DNA from: Cladopsammia gracilis
Lineage: Eukaryota; Cnidaria; Anthozoa; Scleractinia; Dendrophylliidae
Direction: 5' to 3'
DNA: 64,000 bases
Assembly: GCA_022457155.1 (NCBI GenBank)
Contig: JAJGOT010000001.1
Location: forward strand, 4,840,001 to 4,904,000
The position numbers and the translations under genes were made by a program. Positions 1 through 12,500 of the stretch are shown here, piece after piece. Position 1 is the first letter of the stretch. Every line of letters starts with the position of its first letter. The notes beneath the pieces were generated by a model that was not told the DNA's origin, searched no databases, and worked only from the letters and a program-made list of their open reading frames with translations.

Positions 1-168
1 AATAGATTGGTACCAGACTTCCTCTCTCTCTATTGTGTGAATCCACTGTTCACGGGTTACAATGTAAAAGCCATTGGATGAAAAATATCGCCAAAAAGGA
101 TGCATCAGAACATCCTTTTTCGTGACCATTTTTACATGTAGACCCCATTATTAGCGTAAACATTAACA

Positions 169-303
169 TGGCAAGTTCAAGGCAGAATAAAACATTATGT
201 GAGTGTTTTTCCGGTGTGAACAGGAAACGTTCAGCAGAGAACGAGTCAGAAGCTTCACCAAAAAGTAAGAAAAGCGAGGAAGACAGAATTTATGAGGACA
301 CTT
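169..303 (+). other. Short lysine-rich ORF, possible N-terminal remnant of a hAT-type transposase
   Basis: An ATG at 169 opens 44 codons (starts MASSRQNKTLCECF, then KRSAENE, SPKSKKSEED) before a TAA. The basic, serine-rich start followed by a cysteine pair resembles the N-terminus of TTF-type zinc-finger hAT transposases, but the fragment is too short to prove it. It lies in the INTS1 intron before the first visible exon and is not part of INTS1. The rest of 1-593 shows nothing I can name. Confidence 0.2.
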
Positions 304-593
304 AAAAATTGTGCAGGACCCCTAAATTTTGAAGCTGAGGGGCACAGGATGCTTTTTTCACAAAACCTAGTGCAAACACTGGAATGGAAAATAGAAGATT
401 GAGTGAAAGATCCTTGCAGAAGTTCACCTAGTACATGTAGTAGTTGATCAGAGTGGGTGGTTTTAATTTGCTGACCCAGAATTTGTAAAATTATTCTGGC
501 CATGTCAGTCATGGTTTGATATAAATTGTCAAGATTCTTTAATAAAAACTGTTTATCACTTACTACTTGTATATCAAATGTGTTTTATTGCAG

Positions 594-3500
594 CTGACTC
601 GGCCAGCTCAGGAGCTGCTTATGTCTCTTGCACTTAACTGTAACAGCCACAGTAGCGAAGATGTAGAGGTGATAAGTAACCTGATAAGGATGAGACTCAA
701 GACAAAACCACTCACAAACCACTATGTGGCTTGTATCAAGTACGTACACCGAGTAATGTTACATGTATGTTCATCCTCAGAGACCCAGGGGCTTTAGTCG
801 GGCGGAATGAGGTAAAAACACTAAAAAAATAGATGCAATGGTTCCACCCCAACTAACTGCTCCTGGGTCACAGAGTAATTTTTTGTGTTGTGGCTCAAAG
901 TTTTCATTGGTTTAATAAAAGAAAAGTTCTGGTTTTAATAAATTTGAACCAAACTAAAATAACCACTAACTAATACCATTGAAAATTTTCAAAACAAAGA
1001 AAATTTTGCACAACAACATATTAACATGTAATCACCTCATCTTGTTCCATCTCCCTCAGTTACATGAGTTTTAGTACTAGGATTTTAATGAGTTTGTAAA
1101 TTTATTAATGTGTGCATAATGTATTTTTATCTCTTTGTTTAGGGAGTTAGCTAACCAGCACTCTGAGAATTTAGGAACAGTATTGAAGTATGTGATCTAC
1201 AATGAACTGTCCACTACTCGCAATCCAAACAATATGGCACTACTTAGTACCTTATTTCAGAACAACCAAGAAATGGCAGCCAAGGTAACTTGTAAGACTA
1301 TGCCGATCAAACAGTTGAATAAATCCCTGTCAGATTCCTTTTCTGTTTAACTTCCTACAGTATATTGATTTTGCTTAACAATACAATGAAACATTCCCTT
1401 GCAGTTGCTTGCCATGGTGTTTCAAGACTTGTTGACCAATAAGTAAGTAAATAAACTCTTGTTCATTTTGCCTCTGTTTATAGACAGTTCAGTTGCTTCC
1501 TGTGGAATGGTCAGAGAAGTTTTTAATTGCATTTAACACTTTCACTCCTGAAGTCAATAAATTTTATATCACATGTAACTATTATGGAGACATGTAGTGT
1601 AGTTCTAACTTTTGAGTCTGTCAACGAAATTCTACGGTGTGACCATTCAAATAAAACTTCTTTGGCAGTACTTTTGTATGGTACCATTATTTGTTTTCCA
1701 ATATTTTACAAAATTAAATTTGGGATTTTCCTTGAATTTTGCTGTTCGGCACTCTTGGGAGTCTACATGACGGCAGTTACATGTAACTGGCAGAAAACCC
1801 CAAACCAGAGAAAAGCACTAACCAGCACTTAGGCATGAAACAGCTGAGTGAGTGAGATGATCCATAAGTCAAGACAAACTTAAGCTCTGATTTTGCATGT
1901 TATATTATCCAAGTTGTTTTTAAACTACAATGCTAACCAATTATTTACTGCAGTGTATAGACCAGTGATGTTTCAAATGTGATTTGCAAGCCATGATTCA
2001 CATGCCATAATTCACCTATGATGAGAATACAGAATGAAAAAATTTGCCCATGTAATTAGTCCATAGGGCAAACTTATGCAAACTTCTCAAGATGTAAACA
2101 TCCATTTACTAAGAAATAGAAAATGTGCAAAAAATTAATTTCCTGTACCTGTAGCTAGTGGAGCAACTATTGGAAACACCTGGATCTGCACTCTTCATCA
2201 CAGCAGTAAAACTGTCGGACTGTAATTATTATGAATGAGTGTTTCTCTTTTCAGAGATGATTACCTTCGAGCATCGCGTGCCCTTTTGAGGGAGGTTGCC
2301 AGAGCACTGCGGCATGATATGGACTTTGTTGCTTTGTGTCGCGGTTTCATGAAGGAAAGAACAGAAAGTCAGTTTAAGGATCTGGAAGCTCCCATTAAGG
2401 TTAGCAACAACATATTGTAACTAACAATTGAAGGGCTCCTGGCAAGAACATCCTAAGTATGTTTTTGGTAACTTTCACTAAAATTGTACAGTCAGTGTAT
2501 TTTTTAGGCCTTTAAAAGCACAGTTTTGTCAAATTAATGATTTATTATTGTTAAGGTACTTAAAACAGATCCAAAATGGGGAATAAACTCCACATCTTTG
2601 AGAAAATGTTTTGGGCCCCTATGACACCCTATGACCCCCAAGACACCCTATGTATCTTTTCAAAAAAAAAAAATCTTTACTGTTCGAAGATAGAAGATCT
2701 GTTGACCTGGTTTAAATCCTTTCAGTCTTTCTCTTAACCAATAATTGACTTTTGTAAATGCCATTACAGGCTGAGTTCAGCTAAAGATTATTCATCTTTT
2801 TTTTTTGTATGGTTGTTTCAGGAGCGCATGCTGTTATCCTTGGCTGATCTAATTACCATGACAACCTTTCTAAGTGTCACGCCAAGCATTAAGGACACAT
2901 TCAGCACATCTGCAAGAGGGGAAAAGAGAGGTACTGACATTTAGTCTATTCATCAGGTGCTCATACTGAAGTGCAAGAAAAGTATTTTTATATGTTTGCC
3001 CACCCTTGCTAGACCTGGGCACCAAGATTGACATACCGTATTGACAAAAATGACGTCATTGGATAACGACTGTTACGCATGTGCTACCCATTCCAGTCCT
3101 ACACGAGCTGACCGATAATGCTATTGTAGAGGAATGAAGCAGTTAAAATCAAGCATTAATACACAATTTATACTGCCTAGTAGAAGTTGTAGTGTATATG
3201 TTGTGGTTCAAATTTTTTCTTTGATTTGAAAATTTTTAAACCAATTTAACTTTTTTTTCCTTTGTTTCTGAATCATTACCATTAACTGAGACAAGTGGAA
3301 AAATTAAAACTGATTTGATAATAATTATTTTCAAACAAAAGAAAAATTTTAACTTCAACATATATACTGTTGAGCTTCCACTAACGGACACCTCCCTTAA
3401 GCGGACCCTTAAATTGTAGTCCCAGCCACTTACAACACTACATTTTTAACCTCCCATAAGCTGACACTTTCTGGTCTCGATGGTGTCCATTTATGGGAGG

Positions 3501-6500
3501 TTTGATTTTTGTTTTCCTTTTTCTCAGATATTGACAATGAATCTCAGACAAAGGAAAATAAAATTTCAACAATAGTATACAAATTATGCATCTTTTTATA
3601 TATACATGTATGTGTACATTTTTTTTTTGTTCATTTTTCTCTCAGACACGTCAGGGCTGCAGGAATTTCAGAAGTCAGTATCCACAATTCAGCGGGACGC
3701 TGTCTGGTGGCTACATGTTGTTGTTCCTAAAATGTTCAATCCCAGTGGAAAAGATTTCCTATCATGGTGAGCAACCTTTTAGCCAGAAATTGAAAAGTGG
3801 CCATCATGTAAGCTAGTTCTTCTATTAATACAATTTTAAAAGCCTTGGTGAATTTTCCATGAATTTTTAAAAAAATCTGGCCGTCCTCAGGACACCCAGA
3901 CACCCAGCTGGCTAAAAGTTTGATGGTGAGATTTACTTGCAGACTATTTAGATGTGGCCTTCTATGAGAAAACCTCTTTAAAACATGCCTTAAAGTTTGT
4001 GGCATTGATCCATTTTGATTGTATTTTCTAATAAAAAATGTGTTTTTTTCCCAGCATGAACAAGGTGCTGTTCTTGGAACCGGTGGAGAATTATGTTGGG
4101 AAAGACAACTGGCCACCAGAGAATGATCGGAGGTGAGAAAAACAAATAGATATAAAATGATTATTAATGAGTAATGAATTGGTTTAAATGATAAGAAACA
4201 CACAGTGGAAAATTTATTAGATACAGCAGCTTGAGTGTTTTCATTTGAGTGGTTTCATCCACACACTCAATATTATTTTGTGTACTAACCACCTCAGGTA
4301 TAACATAGTTACCAGCACCACAGAAAAGTGCTGCTGATAAATATTTATTACATGAACTAATTGTATATATAGCAAAAATCTTGATTGTGATTTGTAATCT
4401 ATGCACCTTTTTCTTACCTACCGTAATTGGAGCATGGTCACATCAGCTGTCCAATTATAACACCTTAATTTGAGAGCTGAAAATGGACACCCATCCAAAA
4501 CTGTGCTCTAAGAGCTATCATAGAGAGCCCAAAGGAAGTGCAACTATAAAAATTAGGGTGCCAGCTGTTAAGCTATGTGTAAAAACCTTTGATGCCCAAA
4601 GACAAAAGTTAGTTGCCAATGGCTCCGGGGCATTGCTAGAGCACAGCCCTGCCATCTTTCCATTATTATGGTTGCCATGCATAAAGTACATTGTACATAG
4701 CCACTTACGTGTTGTTTTTCCGTCAGCTTCTTACTGAGCATAGTCAGTGAGGTTCCTGTTCAAGAGGATACATTAATGAGGACCATTATAATTGGTCTTT
4801 CTAATGAGCTGCCGTTAACTGCACCTGAAACCCTTGAAATTGCTGATTCCTTGGTCAGAAGGGTGGCAGCTGTCAAGGTACCATCAGCATGGATGCAAGG
4901 CTCACAATCAGGTCTGTACATCTATTAATATGTTCTTTTATTAATGATTTATAAAATTCATTAATAATTCATAAGGAAATTGATACATTTTAAGAAATGA
5001 AAATTTAATGAAGGCTTGTAATCCTAATACAGAACAGCTATGAAATGCTAATTAGCTACTGACAACCACTAATGGATGTGGATGATGTTGTTGTAACTAA
5101 TTAGCTTTTCCTTTTCGTAAGTAGTCGCGCCTGTAGTTTTTTTAGATCTACAGTAACTCACCTTTGGCTCGTGATTGTAAATCTGATACAACACGACCAT
5201 TCATGTTATCAACACTATTTAGAGTGGTTTTCAATTGAGTGTCGAAAGTAATCTCACAATTACTTTGGTTTTGCATTGCTATGCTTTGTGATTGGCTAAA
5301 AAATCTTGTGCCACTTTATTAACCAATCAGAAGTAAAACCAAAACCAATCGTGACTTGCTTGCACACGTTTTCCTGTGCTTGGCACCCGCAACATGTCTT
5401 TACTTCGAACTGTGATTGGTTCATTGGATTGTCTGCGTCTGTGGTGATTGACCAGAGTAATATTGCTTTGGTTATGGTTTTACGACTCTCAACTGAAAAC
5501 CGCGAGCTAATGTGGTCCATATTACTAATGATACAACTTACCTGCATCAACCACCCTGGGGACCTGAGACCTGATCATGCGCAGTCTGAGCCACTGCTAC
5601 AGCAGTACAGCTTCCTCACCTGTGTCAGTTAGATAGACCTTGACTTGTCCATGCTCAAGGCACCATGCATTCAGTAGAGCACTGTATGCACTAGTGTCTG
5701 CTGTGTGTATTTGCTACAAGTTCTGATTGGTTTATAGGACATGTCTGCTAGTTCTGTGATTGGTCAGAGTAATGACTTTGGATTTGGACCTGATCATGCG
5801 CAGTCTGAGCCACTGCTACAGCAGTACAGCTTCCTCACCTGTGTCAGTTAGATAGACCTTGACTTGTCCATGCTCAAGGCACCATGCATTCAGTAGAGCA
5901 CTGTATGCACTAGCGTCTGCTGTGTGTATTTGCTACGAGTTCTGATTGGTTTATAGGACATGTCTGCTAGTTCTGTGATTGGTCAGAGTAATGACTTTGG
6001 ATTTGGTTTTGTGACACTCAATTTATTGAAAACCGCTCTAACATACAATGTACTCTTTCATTCCAGAGCCTGTGACATCAATAATTACTGCACAATATAC
6101 ATTTCTTTGTTCTCAGTTCCTGTTGTAAAAGTGACTAACCCTAACCCACTAATCTGATTAGTGCTTTTTCTAAATCCTTTTTTCATTACAGCGTTTTAGT
6201 AGATCAGTTGCAATGTGTACAACTTTAAGCTGTAAAGAAAACAAGATAAGAAAAGTATAATATTTTAATATTTTGTATTGATAATGATTAAAGATTAACT
6301 TTGGATTATTAATGCACAGGGAACCCATTTCTTTCTGTGAGTCGTTTGGAACTTTTGGATGCTGTTCTTAATCTGTGTGCTTATCACCATCCCAAGGACA
6401 TCATACTACCTACAGGGTATGTTAAAACCAGCAATGATCCTGAAACTCTTGTTAAAATTCAATTTTTTATATTATTTTCCTTTCTTCTGTTCTATGTTAA

Positions 6501-9500
6501 TAGTATATGATAACGAATATAAAACAAAGGAAAATGAAAATGAAACCAAAGATAAAATTGAACTACAACAAATAAATTGATGTATTCTCTTATATTGATT
6601 GCTTTTTCAGCTATGCTGCTCCTAAATTAGCAATTGGTAATTTATACTGGAAAGGCTGGATTTTACTCGCTATTGTTGCATCTCTGAACCCATCCACAAT
6701 AGGTAAGGTTATGTTATTTACTTACTACAGCTCAAGTATTCTAAGTGCTATTCTAATAACCATAGGTACTGTACATGTACATGTACTTAACCTGTATAAA
6801 ACACATCGAGCAGACACAACAAAAGTTAATGATTCAAAGGATGTTTAAACAGAATGTCTATTTAAGTAAAAAATATGGCTTCACCAACATTATTACTAAT
6901 TAATTAATGAGCAGAGAGCAATCTACATGTATAAAAAAAGTGATATAATCCTTTTACTGGATCTTATGTAAATGATCAAGGCTTCTTTGCCTGTACTGTT
7001 ACCTGTTTAACATTGTTTTCTTCTAAGGCCACTCTGGTTGGGAAAACTTTCCAATGCTCAAGTGTCTTATGGAAATGCTAATGACCAAGTAAGTTAATCA
7101 ACTTCCACAACCCAACATAACATTAGTAGCATTAGTAAATGCTTGTCAATGTTCATTTGTATATGAAAACCATGAAATGCACTGGCATTAAGAGAGCTCT
7201 CATAAATGTTTTAAGCACCTTGGAAAGAGAAGGATGATATATAAGCAGCAGGAATTCTCAGACCAAACTAAACCAAATTGTTAGACCAAACTATTAACTA
7301 AATTCTCAGGCCAATCTAAACCAACTTCCCAGACCAAATAACTCAGTAAGTCTGGTATAATTATTTTATGATATTTTACCTCAAGTGTGGTTTGGTTTTA
7401 AATAAAAATAATTTAGTGAATGATAATTATTTCTCTCTCTCTGAAGCATTTGATATATGAAGATATATTCATGAAGGATTTTAGGTGTTCTTATTACAGT
7501 TGTGATTATCATTTTGGCCTCTTTTATTCTTTGTACTTTATAGCAACTTTACATTTCCACCACCAACTGCTGCTGTGACAAGTGAGGAAAAAGATGAAAT
7601 ACTTGCCCAGGAACTACAGGTTAAACTCACCTTCACGAACCCTTTCATTCCTTAAGTTAACAAGTTCAAACTTCTTTTATATAAAATATTTTTTAAAAAG
7701 TACCAAAGAAAAATACTGCTCTTTAGTATCCATTTGAATGGTCACACTTTAGGATTTCATCCACAAATTCAAATGTTAGAACCACCTTGCACAGCATAAT
7801 AAACAGTTACACAGGAAAGTACTGCTCAGTAGCTTTCATTTGAATGATCACACTTTAGGATTTCATCCACAGACTCAACAGTTAGAACCACCTTGTACAG
7901 TATAATGAACAGTACCACAGGAAAGTACTGCTCAGTAGCTTTCATTTGAATGGTCACACTTTAGGATTTCATCCATACACTCAAAAGTTAGAACTACCTT
8001 GTACAGCATAATAAACAGCACCACAGGAATGTACTGCTCAATAGCTTTCATTTGAATGGTCACACTTTAGGATTTCATCCACAAACTCAAAAGTTAGAAC
8101 TACCTTATACAGCATAATAATCAGCACCACAGGAAAGTACTGCTCAGTAGCTTTCATTTGAATGGTCACACTTTAGGATTTCATCCACAGACTGAAAAGT
8201 TAGAACCACTTTGTACAGCATAACAAACAGTACCACAGGAAAGTACTGCTCAATAGCTTTTATTTGAATGGTCACACTTTAGGATTTCATCCGCACACTG
8301 AAAAGTTAAAACAACCTTGTACAGCATAACAAACAGTACCACAGGAAAGTACTGATCAGTGGCTTTCATTTGAATGGTCACACTTTGGGATTTCATCCAC
8401 AGACTCAAAACCTACTTAAGGAAAGTCTTCAGCGTGTAAGCTTAGCGCGTTTAGCTTAGCACTAATAGTTTTGTTAACTGGCTTGTTTCACAGCTGGCAC
8501 AAGCAGAAAAGGAGGAAATCCTGTTGTTTGAGTCACACCTGGCAGCAGCCACGACAAAAGTGAACATCACAGAAAGTAACAGTTTGTTGCTGAGTCAGCT
8601 GATCAGTATGGATCCTGTGTGAGTAGATATTGATCACTTATTAATGAAAGTTAAGACCTGGACGCAGAGTGTAACTTTTCTTACAAAGTTGCACGCAACA
8701 AGATTTTTAGGGGATGTCACATGATGCAATTTGTTGCACGCAATGTCACAAAAGGAGAACTCGATTCTACTTCTGCAACTGTTACATAAGACATTGCAAG
8801 AGGAGTTGCACCATGTGTCCGGACCTTTACTGAGCAGATGAAGCACAATTACTCCACCTTGTTTCTCTCCACCCAGATATACATTTACAGGATGTATAAG
8901 CGAGTAGCAGTGTGGGCTTAACCTTCTGTGGTCTAGCATCCCTCTTTGAGGGAGTAGCAATACTCCTAGCTGGTCACATGTTGCAGAAACACTGACCCAC
9001 AATATATGCAATGGGTTACTGTACTTGCCATTTAACTCTTTAACTCCCAAGAGTGCCAAACATCAAAATTCAAGAAAAATCTCAAATTTCATTTTGTACA
9101 ATATTGAAAAACAAATGGTGCCATGCAAAAGTACTGCCAAAGAGGTTTCATTTGAATGGTCACACCATAGGATTTCGTTCACAGACTCAAAAGTTAGAAC
9201 AAATGGTACCATGCAAAAGTACTGCTGAAGAGGTTTCATTTGAATGGTCACACCATAGGATTTCATCCACAGACTCAAAAGTTAGAACAAATGGTACCAT
9301 GCAAAAGCACTGCTGAAGAGGTTTCATTTGAATGGTCACACCATAGGATTTCATCCACAGTCTCAAAAGTTAGAACAAATGGTGCCATGCAAAAGTACTA
9401 CCAAAGAGGTTTCATTTGAATGGTCACACCATAGGATTTCGTTGACAGACTCAAAAGTTAGAACTACACTACATGTCTTTGCAATTGACTCTGGGAGTGA

Positions 9501-12500
9501 AAGGGTAAAAAGGCATTAGCAAAGGTGTTGATTGTCTGTTATTTTTTCCAAGTAAAGTGGAAATTTTAAAGTATTATTTTGTCAAACTTACACGTGTACA
9601 CTATTTTACATGTAGGAGACAAAACACATAAAAAGACAAAATTAATTGTTTCCCTTGAAGTTGAACGAGACTTCTTTATTTCTCTCTTGCCAGTGGTCCT
9701 GGGCGACGTCCACCTCAGAGTGTCATTGATCAGTTGAAAGCAACAAACAAGAGTCTGAAATTGGGTCAGAGACTATGCCGCAGTCGTTCACCTGATTTCC
9801 TATTGGAAATTATTCAGAGACAAGTAAGAATAATTAAATGAGATCAGCAGTGGCTCAATAAAAAGTTTTGTAATAAATAGTTTCTTTTAAGTACACCTCT
9901 TGAAACTTTCATACTGATAAAACATTAAATGGGTGTTACAAATTGTAAACAAAGATTGCAAATCCTTTGTCTGCTGCTTTTTTAGGGTACATCCCAGAGC
10001 ATGCCATGGCTGGCAGAGCTTGTTCAATCTTCTGAGGGCTCATTGGATGTACTGCCTGTACAATGTTTGTGTGAATTCTTGCTGCTGGAGAAAACTGGCA
10101 GCAACGGCAAAGAAGAAGATAAAGGTTCCTCCAAGGAACTGCAAGATAAGAGAGTTGTAAGTAACTGTACAGTCAAACTCTCGACCACAGCCACTCTTTG
10201 ACAGACGTTTCTGGCCATAACAGAGAGGTGACGGTCATGGGATGGCCACCATATAAAGTTCTGTCTGAGGGTGGCCGTTTGGAGAGGTTCAACTGTAGTC
10301 GTGTTATATAGTTTAATGTCCATCAGATTTTATTTTGGGATCCACCACTGGTTATCAATAAACAACACCAATATGATTACTCACTGTCAAGTATTTTTTA
10401 TTTTTTACAGGATATTCAGCAGCATGTCCTGGGACGACTCAGATCTTTACTGTTTGGTGATAATGCTGATCCAGAGTCAACAGGGGAGGTACTGGAATAT
10501 TTCATGAGAAGATTGTCCTCTGTACAAACTGCAGAGAGAGATTCTGCTGTCAAGGTACATGTTGAACATAACAGGATCTCATTATTTCGTGCTCATATGC
10601 TGCTACTCAACTTCAGTCTTTTGTGTCAGTAAAGAATGGCTTTGGGCAAAGTGTTGTCTTGTGTGTTTTTCTTCAGGTTCTTTAGTTGTTGAGGTTAAAC
10701 AGTAACATCTCTCTCCTCCACAGAGGCTCATATCAGTAAAGAACAGTAAAATATAAAATGGGAGCGCGGGGAACGTTCCCGCGCGCTTTACTTGTTACCT
10801 CTACCTAGCCTCCACGCGTTTTTTGCCAAGCGTGGAGCGTGACTAGGAGGCCTCTGTGGAGGAGAGAGCAGTAACATGTTTTGGTTGACAGACAGGCTCC
10901 AGTAAGCTGCGCATATACACAGATGTCTCCTTTGCCTCCTTTCTTTTCCAACAAAGGCAGGAAGTAGAAGATGTCTGAACTCAGGCTAGGTTCCAGTTAC
11001 ATGTACATTGGGAAAAATGAGATTGGTTGGTTGATCACTAATTTGTCAGTTATCTGCCAAATATAATGCATTCAACATGATTCAAGACGTGAACATTTGT
11101 TTTGGTCACAAAAATGATAAAATTCAGAATGACCATCTTGGAAAAGCTAAACTCTAGATTAACATAGCTCAGACATGTTTTATATTGACGTGATACAAAA
11201 ATAGGTTTTTTTCAGGTAATTGGTTTTCCCTGAGTCTCTGTCCCTTGACAGCATGTTGAGATAGATAAGGGATTTGATTTCTCTACTTCTACTTCTTCAG
11301 CACTTTGTGTCAAAACAGTTAAAAACTACTTCAACACTGCTCCATGGATGCCTTGTCTTTAGTAATTTATGTTAATGCATGCATACCTTTCTCCAAGGGC
11401 CTTGGACTAGTGCTGTCCCAGGATACAGTTCAGGTTGATGATCATGTGACTGTAGTGTGTGAGGAGGATCTGGAGGGCGGTGCCATGGTAACCACGATGG
11501 AGGAACTGTTCTCCCCATCATTCCCTGCAGACAGCACAGTCACCAAGACTTACAAGTGGCTGTTGGTGAATTTACAGAGCTTACCACACTTTGACACTGT
11601 GCGAGCGACATGTTGCTTTGCTTTGAGACAGGTGAGCCTGTTTGTTGAAATTGTTGTTGTTATTTCTTAGTGTTGAGAAGCTGATACAATGGCCCTCCTA
11701 CTTATATTTGCTTTTGGCGATACACGTTTCGGGGCATACCCAGCCATTTTGCAAGAGGGAGGGGGGAGTGTTCCAACTTGTCCAAAATCCATCAATCAAG
11801 ACAGTTTAGTCACATAGGTATTCAAAACGACTACATGTATATGCAAAATAGCACATTGAAAATAGTCAGCTCCTTTCTTGATTGTTTTGTAAGGATTCTG
11901 TTCACAATTCTTATCAATTTTTCTTGAAAGGGGGGTTTGGGAATCCATGGAACTCACTCCTGGGGTATGGGTTGCGTGGTCCAGTCTGTTATTGGTGTTC
12001 AGGGATAAATTGCATAAAACATGTTGGCAAACCAGGTTTCTTTTCGTGCCAAACACGAGTTTGTAACCTTGCGGTAGTTTGTCGTGTGAAAACAGCCATA
12101 ATTTAGGAGAAATGTCCATGATTGCAAGCAGGGGGGGAGGGGGCATGCTTCAATTTGTACTCCATGATAGTCATCACAAAGTGTCCTAAAACTTCACCAT
12201 AACACACACATACAGTAGAATCCTGATTTCTCGATCAGTGTCCGACCAATTTCCGTTTCCCCCGGAGATTCGAAAAATCGAGATTCCACTGTTATTTTGT
12301 TACATTTGAAATAATATGAAAGTGACAAAAAAACTCTGTCAAATATGAAGTATTTATTAAACAATTCTTGCATGCAATACTGGACACAAGTGTAATTTAG
12401 ACAGTTGCAATGTATGCAATTACCATACTCTACAAAATTAACTGGTAGCTTTTTTTTGTGAACTAGTCTTGCCAAGTGGAGATAATACCCGAGAGAACGC

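Larger units (their letters stand above)
5222..6038 (-). mobile_element. Composite TIR element carrying two antisense copies of INTS1 exon 21
   Basis: TA dinucleotides flank ends GAGTGGTTTTCAATTGAGTG and (inverted) ACTCAATTTATTGAAAACCG. Inside, in order: a full 286-bp MITE (5222-5507); an antisense copy of exon 21 plus its donor-side intron (about 5510-5706); the right part of a second MITE (to about 5787); a second antisense exon fragment (5788-5924); and a last MITE end. The exon copy differs from the reverse complement of 16221-16420 at about 13 of 200 positions by eye, and one change creates an in-frame TAG, so it is not a working exon. The source exon at 16221-16379 also has this MITE directly downstream (16414-16693), which suggests capture of flanking DNA by transposition. 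Confidence 0.85.

Noticed and set aside
3736..4203. 155-codon frame on the minus strand
   Set aside because: It is antisense to INTS1 exons 6-7 and their intron. The sense strand gives the conserved protein.
9053..9316. 87-codon frame with internal protein repeats
   Set aside because: It is a translation of 88-bp tandem units in a TIR element. The unit length is not a multiple of three, so the frame changes between units.
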